Source: CAIPVR01 sp049316905 (GTDB lineage Bacteria > Actinomycetota > Acidimicrobiia > Acidimicrobiales > Microtrichaceae). From it: DNA of 6,366 bases. Position numbers and translations under genes: made by a program. Below, piece by piece: positions 1-5,549 of this stretch (the first letter of the stretch is position 1; each line of letters begins with the position of its first letter). The notes beneath the pieces are model-generated. The model saw nothing but the letters and a program-made list of their open reading frames with translations. It did not search any database and was not told where the DNA came from. Location: the NCBI GenBank assembly GCA_049316905.1, contig JBMOJH010000146.1, positions 1-6,366 of the forward strand, given 5' to 3'.

Positions 1-603
1 ATGTCGTCGGTGCGGGCCACCGATCCGGCGACCGGGCAGGTGCAGCGGAAGGCCATGAGCCCGGGGAACGTGTTCGGGGAGGGTCTGGCGGTGCGTCCCG
101 ACGGCTCGCTCGTGCAGATCACGTGGAAGGACGGCACGGCGTTCGTGTGGGACCCGGCCTCGCTCACCACGACCGGCCGGTTCCGCTACGGCGGCGAGGG
201 GTGGGGGCTCACCACCGCGGGTGACGGGACGCTGCTGATGTCCGACGGCTCTGACCGCATCACCGAGCGGGATCCCTCGGACTTCACGCCTCGCCGCCGT
301 TGGACCGTCCGGCGGGAGGGCGGCGCCGCGGACGAGCTGAACGAGCTCGAGTGGGACGGCTCGCACCTGTGGGCCAACCGGTGGCAGACCGACGAGATCG
401 TCCGCATCGACCGGCGCTGCCAGCGGGTGGACGCGGTGGTGGACGCCTCGGCGCTGGTCGCGGAGGCCGGGGCGACCGGCGCGGCGCAGGGTCATCAGGT
501 GGACGTGCTGAACGGGATCGCCGCAGTGCCGGGCACCGACCGCTTCCTCGTGACGGGCAAGCTGTGGCCCACCACGTTCGAGGTGAGGTTCGTCCCGGCA
601 TGA
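1..603 (+). CDS. Glutaminyl-peptide cyclotransferase (glutamine cyclotransferase family), 3' part
   Basis: This is the C-terminal 200 residues of a glutamine cyclotransferase-family protein (Pfam PF05096 type). The family makes N-terminal pyroglutamate from glutaminyl peptides on a five-bladed beta-propeller. Seen here are family-like blade motifs: FGEGLAV (25-31), QITWKDGTAFVWD (39-51), GGEGWGLTT (64-72), LMSDGSD (79-85), ELNELEW (112-118), LWANRWQTDEIVRID (123-137), VLNGIA (169-174) and TGKLWP (185-190). The family is usually about 250 residues or more, and the opening SSVR segment matches the inside of a first blade. The ATG at base 1 is therefore probably an internal methionine, with the true start and any export signal lying left of the window. 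The stop codon overlaps the start of the lipoprotein gene by ATGA, so the two are probably co-translated. The family assignment is strong. The native substrate is unknown. Confidence 0.88.
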   Translation: MSSVRATDPATGQVQRKAMSPGNVFGEGLAVRPDGSLVQITWKDGTAFVWDPASLTTTGRFRYGGEGWGLTTAGDGTLLMSDGSDRITERDPSDFTPRRRWTVRREGGAADELNELEWDGSHLWANRWQTDEIVRIDRRCQRVDAVVDASALVAEAGATGAAQGHQVDVLNGIAAVPGTDRFLVTGKLWPTTFEVRFVPA

Positions 604-1073
604 CCGCGCTCGGGCCGGCGGTCCGGTCGGCGGTCCGTTCGGCGGGGAGGACCGCGGCCCTCCCCGCGGTGCTGGCAGCGGTCGTCGCCGCGGCCGCCGG
701 GTGCGGCGGCTACCGCGAGCTCGACGCCGGGCAGTGCCTGCCCGACGGCGCCGGGGTGGTCGGCACCCGGGCGCAGGCCCCGCCCACGGTGCCGTGTTCG
801 GAACCGCACCGCTACGAGGTGTTCGCCCGGCGCGACCTCGACCCTCCGTCGTCGGCCTGGCCCGGCGATCAGCTGGTGGAGCTGAACGCGCGACGCCTCT
901 GCGGGCTCGCGGTGCGCGACGCCACCGGTCTGGATCCGGAGAACCTCCCGGACGGCGTGAAGGTGGTGCAGGTGCGCCCGACCGAGAGCTCGTGGCGCGA
1001 CGGCGACCGCGAGGTGGAGTGCCTCTTCCGCTGGGACCGGCCGACCACCGAGCGTCTGCTCCGCGCCGGCTGA
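600..1073 (+). CDS. Putative lipoprotein with septum-formation (PF13845-like) domain
   Basis: A 157-residue protein. I chose the ATG at 600 because it forms an ATGA overlap with the upstream cyclotransferase stop and gives a clean export signal: arginines at 9, 13 and 17, an Ala/Val/Leu-rich core at about 19-34, then AAGC with C35 as the candidate lipidated cysteine. The lipobox is weak (A-A-G-C rather than L-x-x-C). The mature part has the pattern DAGQC (42-46), VPCSEPHRYEVF (64-75), a central C101, then SSWRDGDREVEC (130-141). This matches the actinobacterial septum-formation domain, which is often found in surface proteins. C46, C66, C101 and C141 could form two disulfides outside the cell, which is an inference. 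The molecular role is not known; the domain name comes from family annotation and does not prove a cell-division role. Arginine and alanine codons in the leader lie in a short 12-bp repeat. Confidence 0.8.
   Translation: MTALGPAVRSAVRSAGRTAALPAVLAAVVAAAAGCGGYRELDAGQCLPDGAGVVGTRAQAPPTVPCSEPHRYEVFARRDLDPPSSAWPGDQLVELNARRLCGLAVRDATGLDPENLPDGVKVVQVRPTESSWRDGDREVECLFRWDRPTTERLLRAG
618..645 (+). repeat. Short 12-bp tandem repeat inside the lipoprotein signal region
   Basis: The unit GCGGTCCGGTCG at 618-629 is followed directly by GCGGTCCGTTCG at 630-641, one mismatch away, and then by a GCGG fragment. It encodes the duplicated Ala-Val-Arg-Ser in the positively charged start of the lipoprotein leader. 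The length is a multiple of three, so copy-number change would keep the frame. It may be only local slippage in GC-rich DNA. Confidence 0.6.
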
Positions 1074-1136
1074 CCGCCCCCGCCGTGCCGGCCGACCGGT
1101 ACGGCCGCGTCGGGCCGTCGCCCGGTCCTCCCGCGC

Positions 1137-1142
1137 TACCGT
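1137..1142 (+). promoter_or_regulatory. Candidate -10 box for the MpaB-family gene
   Basis: TACCGT fits the TANNNT pattern of actinobacterial housekeeping-sigma -10 elements. It lies 25 bases before the start codon, which would give a short leader containing the Shine-Dalgarno. No convincing -35 box is seen at the expected distance, and such hexamers occur by chance. The 94-bp gap separates this gene from the lipoprotein, so an own promoter is plausible. Confidence 0.3.
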
Positions 1143-1152
1143 CGCCCGGTCC

Positions 1153-1161
1153 GGAAGGAGG
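1153..1161 (+). promoter_or_regulatory. Strong ribosome binding site of the MpaB-family gene
   Basis: GGAAGGAGG lies six bases before the ATG at 1168. This near-perfect Shine-Dalgarno fixes the start and argues against in-frame alternatives downstream. Confidence 0.85.
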
Positions 1162-1167
1162 CGAGCC

Positions 1168-2004
1168 ATGGGGGAACCGGCTCCGGGCGCCCTGTGGGGG
1201 CGCTCCACGTTGTCGTGGAAGCTCAACAGCCGGTGGTTCGTGCTGCTCGGCGGCCCGCGGGCCGCGATCCTGCAGGTGGCGCACCCCGCCGTGGCGGCCG
1301 GCGTGGCCGAGTACTCGGCCTACCGCACCGACCCGCTCGGCCGGCTGGAACGGACCCTGGAGGCGATGCTCGCCATCGGCTTCGCGCCCCCGGGCCGTCG
1401 CGCCGAGGTCCTCGACCGGCTCGAGCGCATCCACCGCCGCGTGACCGGCACCACGGCCGACGGCGCGTCGTACGAGGCGACCGATCCCGAGCTGCAGTAC
1501 TGGGTACTCGCCACGCTCGTCGACACGGTGCTGGAGGTGGAGCGCCGGTTCGTGGGCCGGCTGCGCGAGCGTGACCGGGCGCGCTACTTCGAGGAGAGCA
1601 CCGCGCTCGCCGCCGCGTTCGGCGTGCCGCCCTCGCTGGTGCCGACCGACCTCGACGCGTTCCGGGACTACATGCGGGACCGGTTCGCCACGCTCCGGCC
1701 CTCGGCGCAGTCGGTCGACATCACGGCGTCGCTGATGCGGCCGGGCCTGCGGTTCGTCCCCGACCCGGCGTTCGTGCCGCTCAACTGGATCACCGCCACG
1801 CTCCTGCCGACCCGCCTCCGGCACCAGCTGGGCGTGGCCGACCTGAACCCCGCGGAGCTCGCGGCCGTTCGGTCGGGCGCACTGGTCATGCGGGCGACGC
1901 TGCCGCACCTCGACGGGCTGCTCGGCTCCAACCCGCTGAACGGCCGTGCCATCCGGGGTGGTGCGGGCGGCGCCCGCGGGGCCAGTGCCCACGAAGCCGC
2001 CTAG
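1168..2004 (+). CDS. Oxygenase MpaB / DUF2236 family protein
   Basis: A 278-residue protein of the DUF2236 family (PF09995), annotated as MpaB-type oxygenase and related to rubber latex-clearing protein; related members bind heme. Seen are GGPRAAILQVAHPAVAAGV (28-46, with H39), the charged RLERT segment (59-63) where latex-clearing protein has functionally important Arg, Lys and Thr residues, RIHRRVTG (87-94, with H89) and YEATDPELQYWVLATLVDT (102-120). H39 and H89 are the best heme-ligand candidates, by family analogy only. Many relatives read WVHATLVD; here that histidine is leucine (L114). No signal peptide or clear membrane helix is visible, so it is probably cytoplasmic. The last 15 or so residues are Gly/Ala-rich and look disordered. 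The strong Shine-Dalgarno at 1153-1161 supports the start. The gene converges on the hybrid kinase gene, and the two stop codons share CTAG. The substrate cannot be read from the sequence. Confidence 0.88.
   Translation: MGEPAPGALWGRSTLSWKLNSRWFVLLGGPRAAILQVAHPAVAAGVAEYSAYRTDPLGRLERTLEAMLAIGFAPPGRRAEVLDRLERIHRRVTGTTADGASYEATDPELQYWVLATLVDTVLEVERRFVGRLRERDRARYFEESTALAAAFGVPPSLVPTDLDAFRDYMRDRFATLRPSAQSVDITASLMRPGLRFVPDPAFVPLNWITATLLPTRLRHQLGVADLNPAELAAVRSGALVMRATLPHLDGLLGSNPLNGRAIRGGAGGARGASAHEAA
1963..1977. terminator. GC hairpin near the convergent gene ends, candidate terminator
   Basis: GCGGGC (1963-1968) and GCCCGC (1972-1977) form a perfect 6-bp stem with a 3-base loop. It lies inside the 3' end of the MpaB-family gene and just beyond the stop of the minus-strand kinase operon. 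It would be the first hairpin met by transcripts leaving that operon. There is no T-tract on either strand, so termination is only a suggestion. Confidence 0.3.
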
Positions 2005-2008
2005 GCGG
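1997..2008. other. 12-bp palindrome containing both convergent stop codons
   Basis: The sequence CCGCCTAGGCGG is a perfect palindrome centred on CTAG at 2001-2004. TAG at 2002-2004 ends the plus-strand MpaB-family gene, and the complement of 2001-2003 is TAG, ending the minus-strand hybrid kinase gene. GGCCA at 1980-1984 and TGGCC at 2009-2013 could form an outer stem. There is no intergenic space between the two genes. Confidence 0.8.
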
Positions 2009-3902
2009 TGGCCGTCCGGTCGAGCCAGGCGTTGAGCGCCACCCGCGTGCGGAGGGCCGCCTCGCGGAAGTCGTCGAGGACCGGCCCGGGAGCCGGCAAG
2101 GGCCCCTCCTCGAGGGTCCTCGCCACCCGGTCGAGGTCGATGGCGCCGAGGGTCCGCGACGTCGACTTCAGGGTGTGGGCGGTCCGGCGGACCAGTTCGT
2201 CGTCGCCCGACGCGGTGCCCTGCTCGATCAGGGCGCAGCGGGTGTCGAGCTCGCCCAGGTAGGTCTGCACGATCGAGCGGACCGGGCCCGCCGACCCCAG
2301 GTCCTCCACCAGGTGGTCGAGGGCACTGAAGTCGGCCGGGATGAGGTCGTCACCGGCGTCCACGGACGACTCGCCGTCGGTCCATCGGACGAGGGCGTCC
2401 GCGAGCTGCTCGAGTCCGGCGGGCTTGACCAGCAGGTCGTCCATCCCGGCGTCGAGGCAGGTCTGGCGGTCCGTGGGCATCGCGCTGGCGGTCAGGCCGA
2501 TGATCGGGAGGCGGCGGCCGGATTCGCGCTCGCGGAGCCGGCGGGTGGTCTCGAGCCCGTCGATCCCGGGGAGCTGCCAGTCCATCAGCACGCAGTCCAC
2601 GTCGTCCGTCGTCGCCAGCAGGTCAAGTGCCTCGTTCCCGCTCCCCACCACGGTGGCCCGGGCCCCCAACCGGCGGAGCTGTTCGGCCACGAGGAGCTGG
2701 TTGACCTCGTTGTCCTCGACCACCAGCACGTGTGCGCCCGTCGGGAGCATCTTGTGGCCCGGTGCGGACCAGGTCGCCGGACGCTGGTCGTCGGGCGCGA
2801 CCTCGACCGGGAGCACGACGCGGAACGTGGCGCCCCGCCCGGTGTGCGACTCCACGCTGATCCGGCCCCGCAGCATCTGGACGGCCCGCTCGGTGATCGA
2901 GAGTCCCAGGCCGGTGCCGGCACCGGCCGAGGAACCCGAGCGCTCGAACGGCTGGAAGATGCGCTCGAGGTCCTCGGTCGGGATGCCGCACCCGGTGTCG
3001 GTCACGGCGAGCTCCAGGCCCGACCCGCCCTCGAGCGGGCAGTTGCGCAGGCTCACCGTGATGGAGCCGGTCTCGGTGAACTTCGCCGCGTTGCTGACGA
3101 GGTTCGCGAGCACCTGTCGTACCCGGCGAGCGTCCACGCTCACGACGTCCGGCACGGACTCGTCGGTCTCCCCGGTGACGGTCACGCCGTCGTGGACCCG
3201 GCTGCGGGCGAAGTGGACGGCGTCGGCCACGAGCTGCCGGGGCCAGGTGGGGACCGGCACGTGGTCGCCTCCCACCGCCTCCATCCGTGAGAACTCCAGG
3301 AGGTCGTCCACGAGGTGCTCGAACTCCTGTGCCTGACGGAGGGCGGCGGCCGCCAGGCCGCGGAGCGACCGGGGCACCTCGTCGGAGCCGAGCAGCTCGG
3401 TCAGTCCGTGCAGCGCGTGGATCTGGTTGCGGAGCTCGTGGCTGACCCGGGCGACGAACTCGGCGCGTGCCCGGGCCTGTTCGATGGCCTCGTCGCGGCG
3501 CTCGGCCAGCTCGACCCGGAGTTCCACGTCCGCGCTCAGGTCCTCGACCCCGACCACCAGCACGCCCCGGGCGGTGTCCCCGGGCAGGCGCGCGGCGGTG
3601 ACCCACGTCCACAGCTCGGACCCGTCCCCCCGGCGCATGCGGAGCTCGAGCTCGGCCCGTCCACCGGGCAACGGTTCCTCGCCGTCGACAGCGGACAGGA
3701 GGGGGTCCAGGCCCCCGATGACCGGCAGCTCGTCGCCGACGCCGTCGTCGGCCAGGCCGAGGAGCCGCCGGTAGAACTCGTTCGAGCGCACGACGCGGCC
3801 GTCCCCGTCGAGCACCACGAGCCCCACCGGGGCCGCGTCGAAGAGGTGGTCACCGCCCGCCGTGGCGAGCCCGGTCGTTCGTCCGCCCTGCGTGCCGGTC
3901 AT
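2001..3902 (-). CDS. Hybrid sensor histidine kinase (PAS-HisKA-HATPase-REC-Hpt)
   Basis: A 633-residue soluble hybrid kinase with no membrane segment. In order: a PAS-like sensor (about 18-125, with LFDAAPVGLVVLDGDGRVV at 20-38), a short coiled linker, HisKA with FVARVSHELRNQI (149-161, phospho-accepting H155), and HATPase_c with NLVSNAAKF (267-275), DTGCG (302-306), IFQPFER (315-321) and GAGTGLGLS (327-335). Next is a receiver (about 390-505: VVEDN 394-398, acceptor D441, T471, K493), then an Hpt domain (about 520-628, AHTLKS with H576). The H-box reads HELRNQ where most kinases have HELRTP; the usual proline is absent. The full internal relay H155-D441-H576 is therefore present, but there is no output domain. 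H576 probably hands phosphate to a separate receiver, most simply the OmpR-type regulator encoded one base upstream; this is an inference. The ATG at 3902 follows that regulator's TGA by one base (TGAGATG), and no strong Shine-Dalgarno is seen, so translation is likely coupled. The PAS ligand is unknown. Confidence 0.93.
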   Translation of the reverse strand: MTGTQGGRTTGLATAGGDHLFDAAPVGLVVLDGDGRVVRSNEFYRRLLGLADDGVGDELPVIGGLDPLLSAVDGEEPLPGGRAELELRMRRGDGSELWTWVTAARLPGDTARGVLVVGVEDLSADVELRVELAERRDEAIEQARARAEFVARVSHELRNQIHALHGLTELLGSDEVPRSLRGLAAAALRQAQEFEHLVDDLLEFSRMEAVGGDHVPVPTWPRQLVADAVHFARSRVHDGVTVTGETDESVPDVVSVDARRVRQVLANLVSNAAKFTETGSITVSLRNCPLEGGSGLELAVTDTGCGIPTEDLERIFQPFERSGSSAGAGTGLGLSITERAVQMLRGRISVESHTGRGATFRVVLPVEVAPDDQRPATWSAPGHKMLPTGAHVLVVEDNEVNQLLVAEQLRRLGARATVVGSGNEALDLLATTDDVDCVLMDWQLPGIDGLETTRRLRERESGRRLPIIGLTASAMPTDRQTCLDAGMDDLLVKPAGLEQLADALVRWTDGESSVDAGDDLIPADFSALDHLVEDLGSAGPVRSIVQTYLGELDTRCALIEQGTASGDDELVRRTAHTLKSTSRTLGAIDLDRVARTLEEGPLPAPGPVLDDFREAALRTRVALNAWLDRTATA

Positions 3903-3903
3903 C

Positions 3904-4590
3904 TCACTCGTCCGGGTCGTGGGCCATCCGGTAGCCCACGCCCCTCACGGTGCGGATGTGGGAACGGCCGTTCCGGTCGATCTTCTTGCGGAGGTTCGCC
4001 ATGTGGACGTCGACGACGTGATCGCCGGAGAACCAGTCCGCGCCCCACACCCGCTCACGGAGCGTCTCCCGGGAGAGGACGCGGTCGGGGCGCTCCGAGA
4101 GCGCGTCGAGGATGGCGAACTCGATCTTGGTGAGGTGCACCTCCTCGCCGCCGACGAGCACCCGGTGCGAGGACGGGATGACGACGAGGTCGCCGATCTC
4201 GCGGTCGTCCGACGCGTCCGGCTCCTTCTGCCGGCTCCGCCGCATCAGCGCCTCGATCCGGGCGAGCATCTCCCGGGGCGAATAGGGCTTGGTCACGTAG
4301 TCGTCGGCGCCGAGCTTCAACCCGAGCACCTTGTCCACCTCGTGGTCCCGAGCGGTCAGCATCATGATGTAGGCGTCGCTGAACTCGCGGAGCTGCCGGC
4401 AGAGGTCGGTCCCGTCGGTGTCCGGGAGGCCGAGGTCCAGGAGGATCAGGTCGGGACGGATCGCCCGGGTCTGCTCGAGCGCACCGCTCCCCGTCGACGC
4501 GGTGGACGTGGCGTAGCCGGCGCCCCTGAGGATCGCCGTGGCCAGCTCGGCCGCCTCGGGGGCGTCCTCCACGATCAGGATGTGGGTCAT
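3904..4590 (-). CDS. OmpR/PhoB-family response regulator
   Basis: A 228-residue DNA-binding response regulator. The receiver (1-118) has ILIVEDAP (4-11, acidic residues E8 and D9), the phosphorylated D52 in LLDLGLPD, T79 in MMLTA and K101 in VTKPYSP, so all catalytic residues are present. The winged-helix domain (about 132-224) has VHLTKIEFAILDAL (151-164), the recognition-helix region VVDVHMANLRKKID (192-205) and the C-terminal hairpin IRTVRGVGYRM (212-222), typical of the family. It should act as a phosphorylation-controlled transcription factor binding direct repeats. It lies between the H-NOX-linked kinase (ATGA overlap) and the hybrid kinase (1-bp gap), so it is the obvious output of the operon. 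The start is fixed by GAGGAGGA just upstream. Target genes cannot be identified from this window. The operon's own upstream region is one candidate. Confidence 0.95.
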   Translation of the reverse strand: MTHILIVEDAPEAAELATAILRGAGYATSTASTGSGALEQTRAIRPDLILLDLGLPDTDGTDLCRQLREFSDAYIMMLTARDHEVDKVLGLKLGADDYVTKPYSPREMLARIEALMRRSRQKEPDASDDREIGDLVVIPSSHRVLVGGEEVHLTKIEFAILDALSERPDRVLSRETLRERVWGADWFSGDHVVDVHMANLRKKIDRNGRSHIRTVRGVGYRMAHDPDE

Positions 4591-5549
4591 GCCGTCCTCC
4601 TCGGAGTGATCGGATCCGCAGGCGGTCCTGCGGGAAGTCGAACCGTCACGGCCAGGCCGCCGGTCCCGGACGGGCCGGCGGTGACCGAGCCGCCGAGCCG
4701 GCCGCTCAGCCCCCGGACCAGGGCCAGTCCGATGCCGGCGCCACTGACGGTCCGGTCGTTCGATCCGTGCAGCTGCACGAAGGGCTCGAAGATGCGGTTG
4801 GTCGACGCGGGGTCGATGCCCGGTCCGTCATCCGCGACGATCAGCTCCACCTCGTCTCCCTCGCGGGTGAGGGAGAGTCGGACGGTGCCGGGTCCGGCGA
4901 ACTTCACCGCGTTGTCGAGCAGGGCGTCGCCGATCTGGGAGAGACGGTCGGGGTCCGTCTCGGCATTGCCGGACGACTCGGGAACGAGCAGGACCCCCCG
5001 GGCGATGAACCGGTCACGCCAGCGCAGCGTCAGGTCGTCGGCCATGGCCCGCAGCTCGATCGGGCGCCGGCGGACATCGATGCCGCCCGCCTCGAGCTGC
5101 GACAGCTCCAAAAGGTTTCGGAAGAGGTCCTTGAGGTCGAGGGCGGCCCTGGACGCGTCCTCGAACCGTCGGCGGTCGGCGTCGTTCACCGGCCGCGCGA
5201 GGTCGAGGGCGGCGAGGATCGTCTGCAGCGGCGTGCCCACCTCGTGGCTCAGGTTGGCGAGGAACTCGGTCTTCGCCGCGGCCGCCGCCTCGGCGACCGC
5301 CCGGGCGGCACTCGCCTCGGCCGTCCGCTGCTCCACCCGTTCGTCGAGGTCCTGCGTGAGTTCCCACAGGCGGCGCAGGCCGGCCTCGGCGATCCGCTCC
5401 GACTCGAGCCGGGCGGTGCGCTCGCGGCGCCAGCGCGCCTCGAGCAGCTCCACCCGCGCGGCCGGATCGGTGTCGACCGTCGCATCGACCGTCGCGTCGA
5501 CCGTCGCGTCGACCCTTGCGTCGACCGGGGTGTCCGTCGGCCCGCTCAT
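4587..5549 (-). CDS. Soluble histidine kinase, H-NOX partner
   Basis: A 320-residue kinase with no membrane segment. An acidic, low-complexity N-terminus (7-28, repeated Val-Asp-Ala-Thr) is followed by a long charged helix, probably a coiled coil (about 32-95). HisKA comes next with LANLSHEVGTPLQTIL (97-112, phospho-accepting H102), then HATPase_c with DALLDNAVKF (208-217, N213), the G1 box DDGPG (240-244), IFEPFVQLHG (253-262) and GAGIGLAL (270-277). It lacks a sensor domain of its own, which fits control by a separate protein. The ATG at 5549 overlaps the H-NOX stop as ATGA, the arrangement known for H-NOX/kinase pairs in proteobacteria. A much longer in-frame reading extends right over the H-NOX gene, but it is Arg/Pro-rich shadow sequence and was rejected. 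The stop overlaps the response-regulator start by ATGA. Inferred role: autophosphorylates, is tuned by H-NOX-NO, and donates phosphate to the regulator's D52. Confidence 0.93.
   Translation of the reverse strand: MSGPTDTPVDARVDATVDATVDATVDTDPAARVELLEARWRRERTARLESERIAEAGLRRLWELTQDLDERVEQRTAEASAARAVAEAAAAAKTEFLANLSHEVGTPLQTILAALDLARPVNDADRRRFEDASRAALDLKDLFRNLLELSQLEAGGIDVRRRPIELRAMADDLTLRWRDRFIARGVLLVPESSGNAETDPDRLSQIGDALLDNAVKFAGPGTVRLSLTREGDEVELIVADDGPGIDPASTNRIFEPFVQLHGSNDRTVSGAGIGLALVRGLSGRLGGSVTAGPSGTGGLAVTVRLPAGPPADPITPRRTA
4595..4602 (-). promoter_or_regulatory. Ribosome binding site of the response regulator
   Basis: On the minus strand GAGGAGGA precedes the ATG at 4590 by four bases and lies inside the end of the kinase gene. 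It is the strongest internal Shine-Dalgarno in the operon, which suggests that the regulator is made at a high level relative to the kinases. Confidence 0.75.
5473..5526 (-). repeat. 12-bp tandem repeat coding for Val-Asp-Ala-Thr units in the kinase N-terminus
   Basis: Four and a half copies of a 12-bp unit, read on the plus strand as TCGACCGTCGCG, run at 5473, 5485, 5497 and 5509 plus a half copy at 5521. Copies 2 and 3 are identical, copy 1 differs at one base and copy 4 at two. They encode the VDAR-VDAT-VDAT-VDAT stretch at residues 9-24. The unit is four codons, so slippage would lengthen or shorten the linker without breaking the frame. Confidence 0.85.

Noticed and set aside
300..599. 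Upstream extension of the lipoprotein gene
   Set aside because: It overlaps the cyclotransferase in another frame and is Arg/Gly-rich. Starting at 600 gives the signal peptide and the ATGA overlap.
1089..1107. CGGCCG-loop-CGGCCG as a terminator after the lipoprotein gene
   Set aside because: The arms are short self-palindromes in very GC-rich DNA with no T-tract; this is expected by chance.
495..1226. Minus-strand open frame of 243 codons opposite the lipoprotein
   Set aside because: It has Arg/Pro/Gly-rich shadow composition, opposite a gene with clear family motifs.
2175..3336. Two overlapping plus-strand open frames of 331 and 371 codons
   Set aside because: Both are antisense to the hybrid kinase, whose catalytic motifs are intact throughout; the translations are low-complexity.
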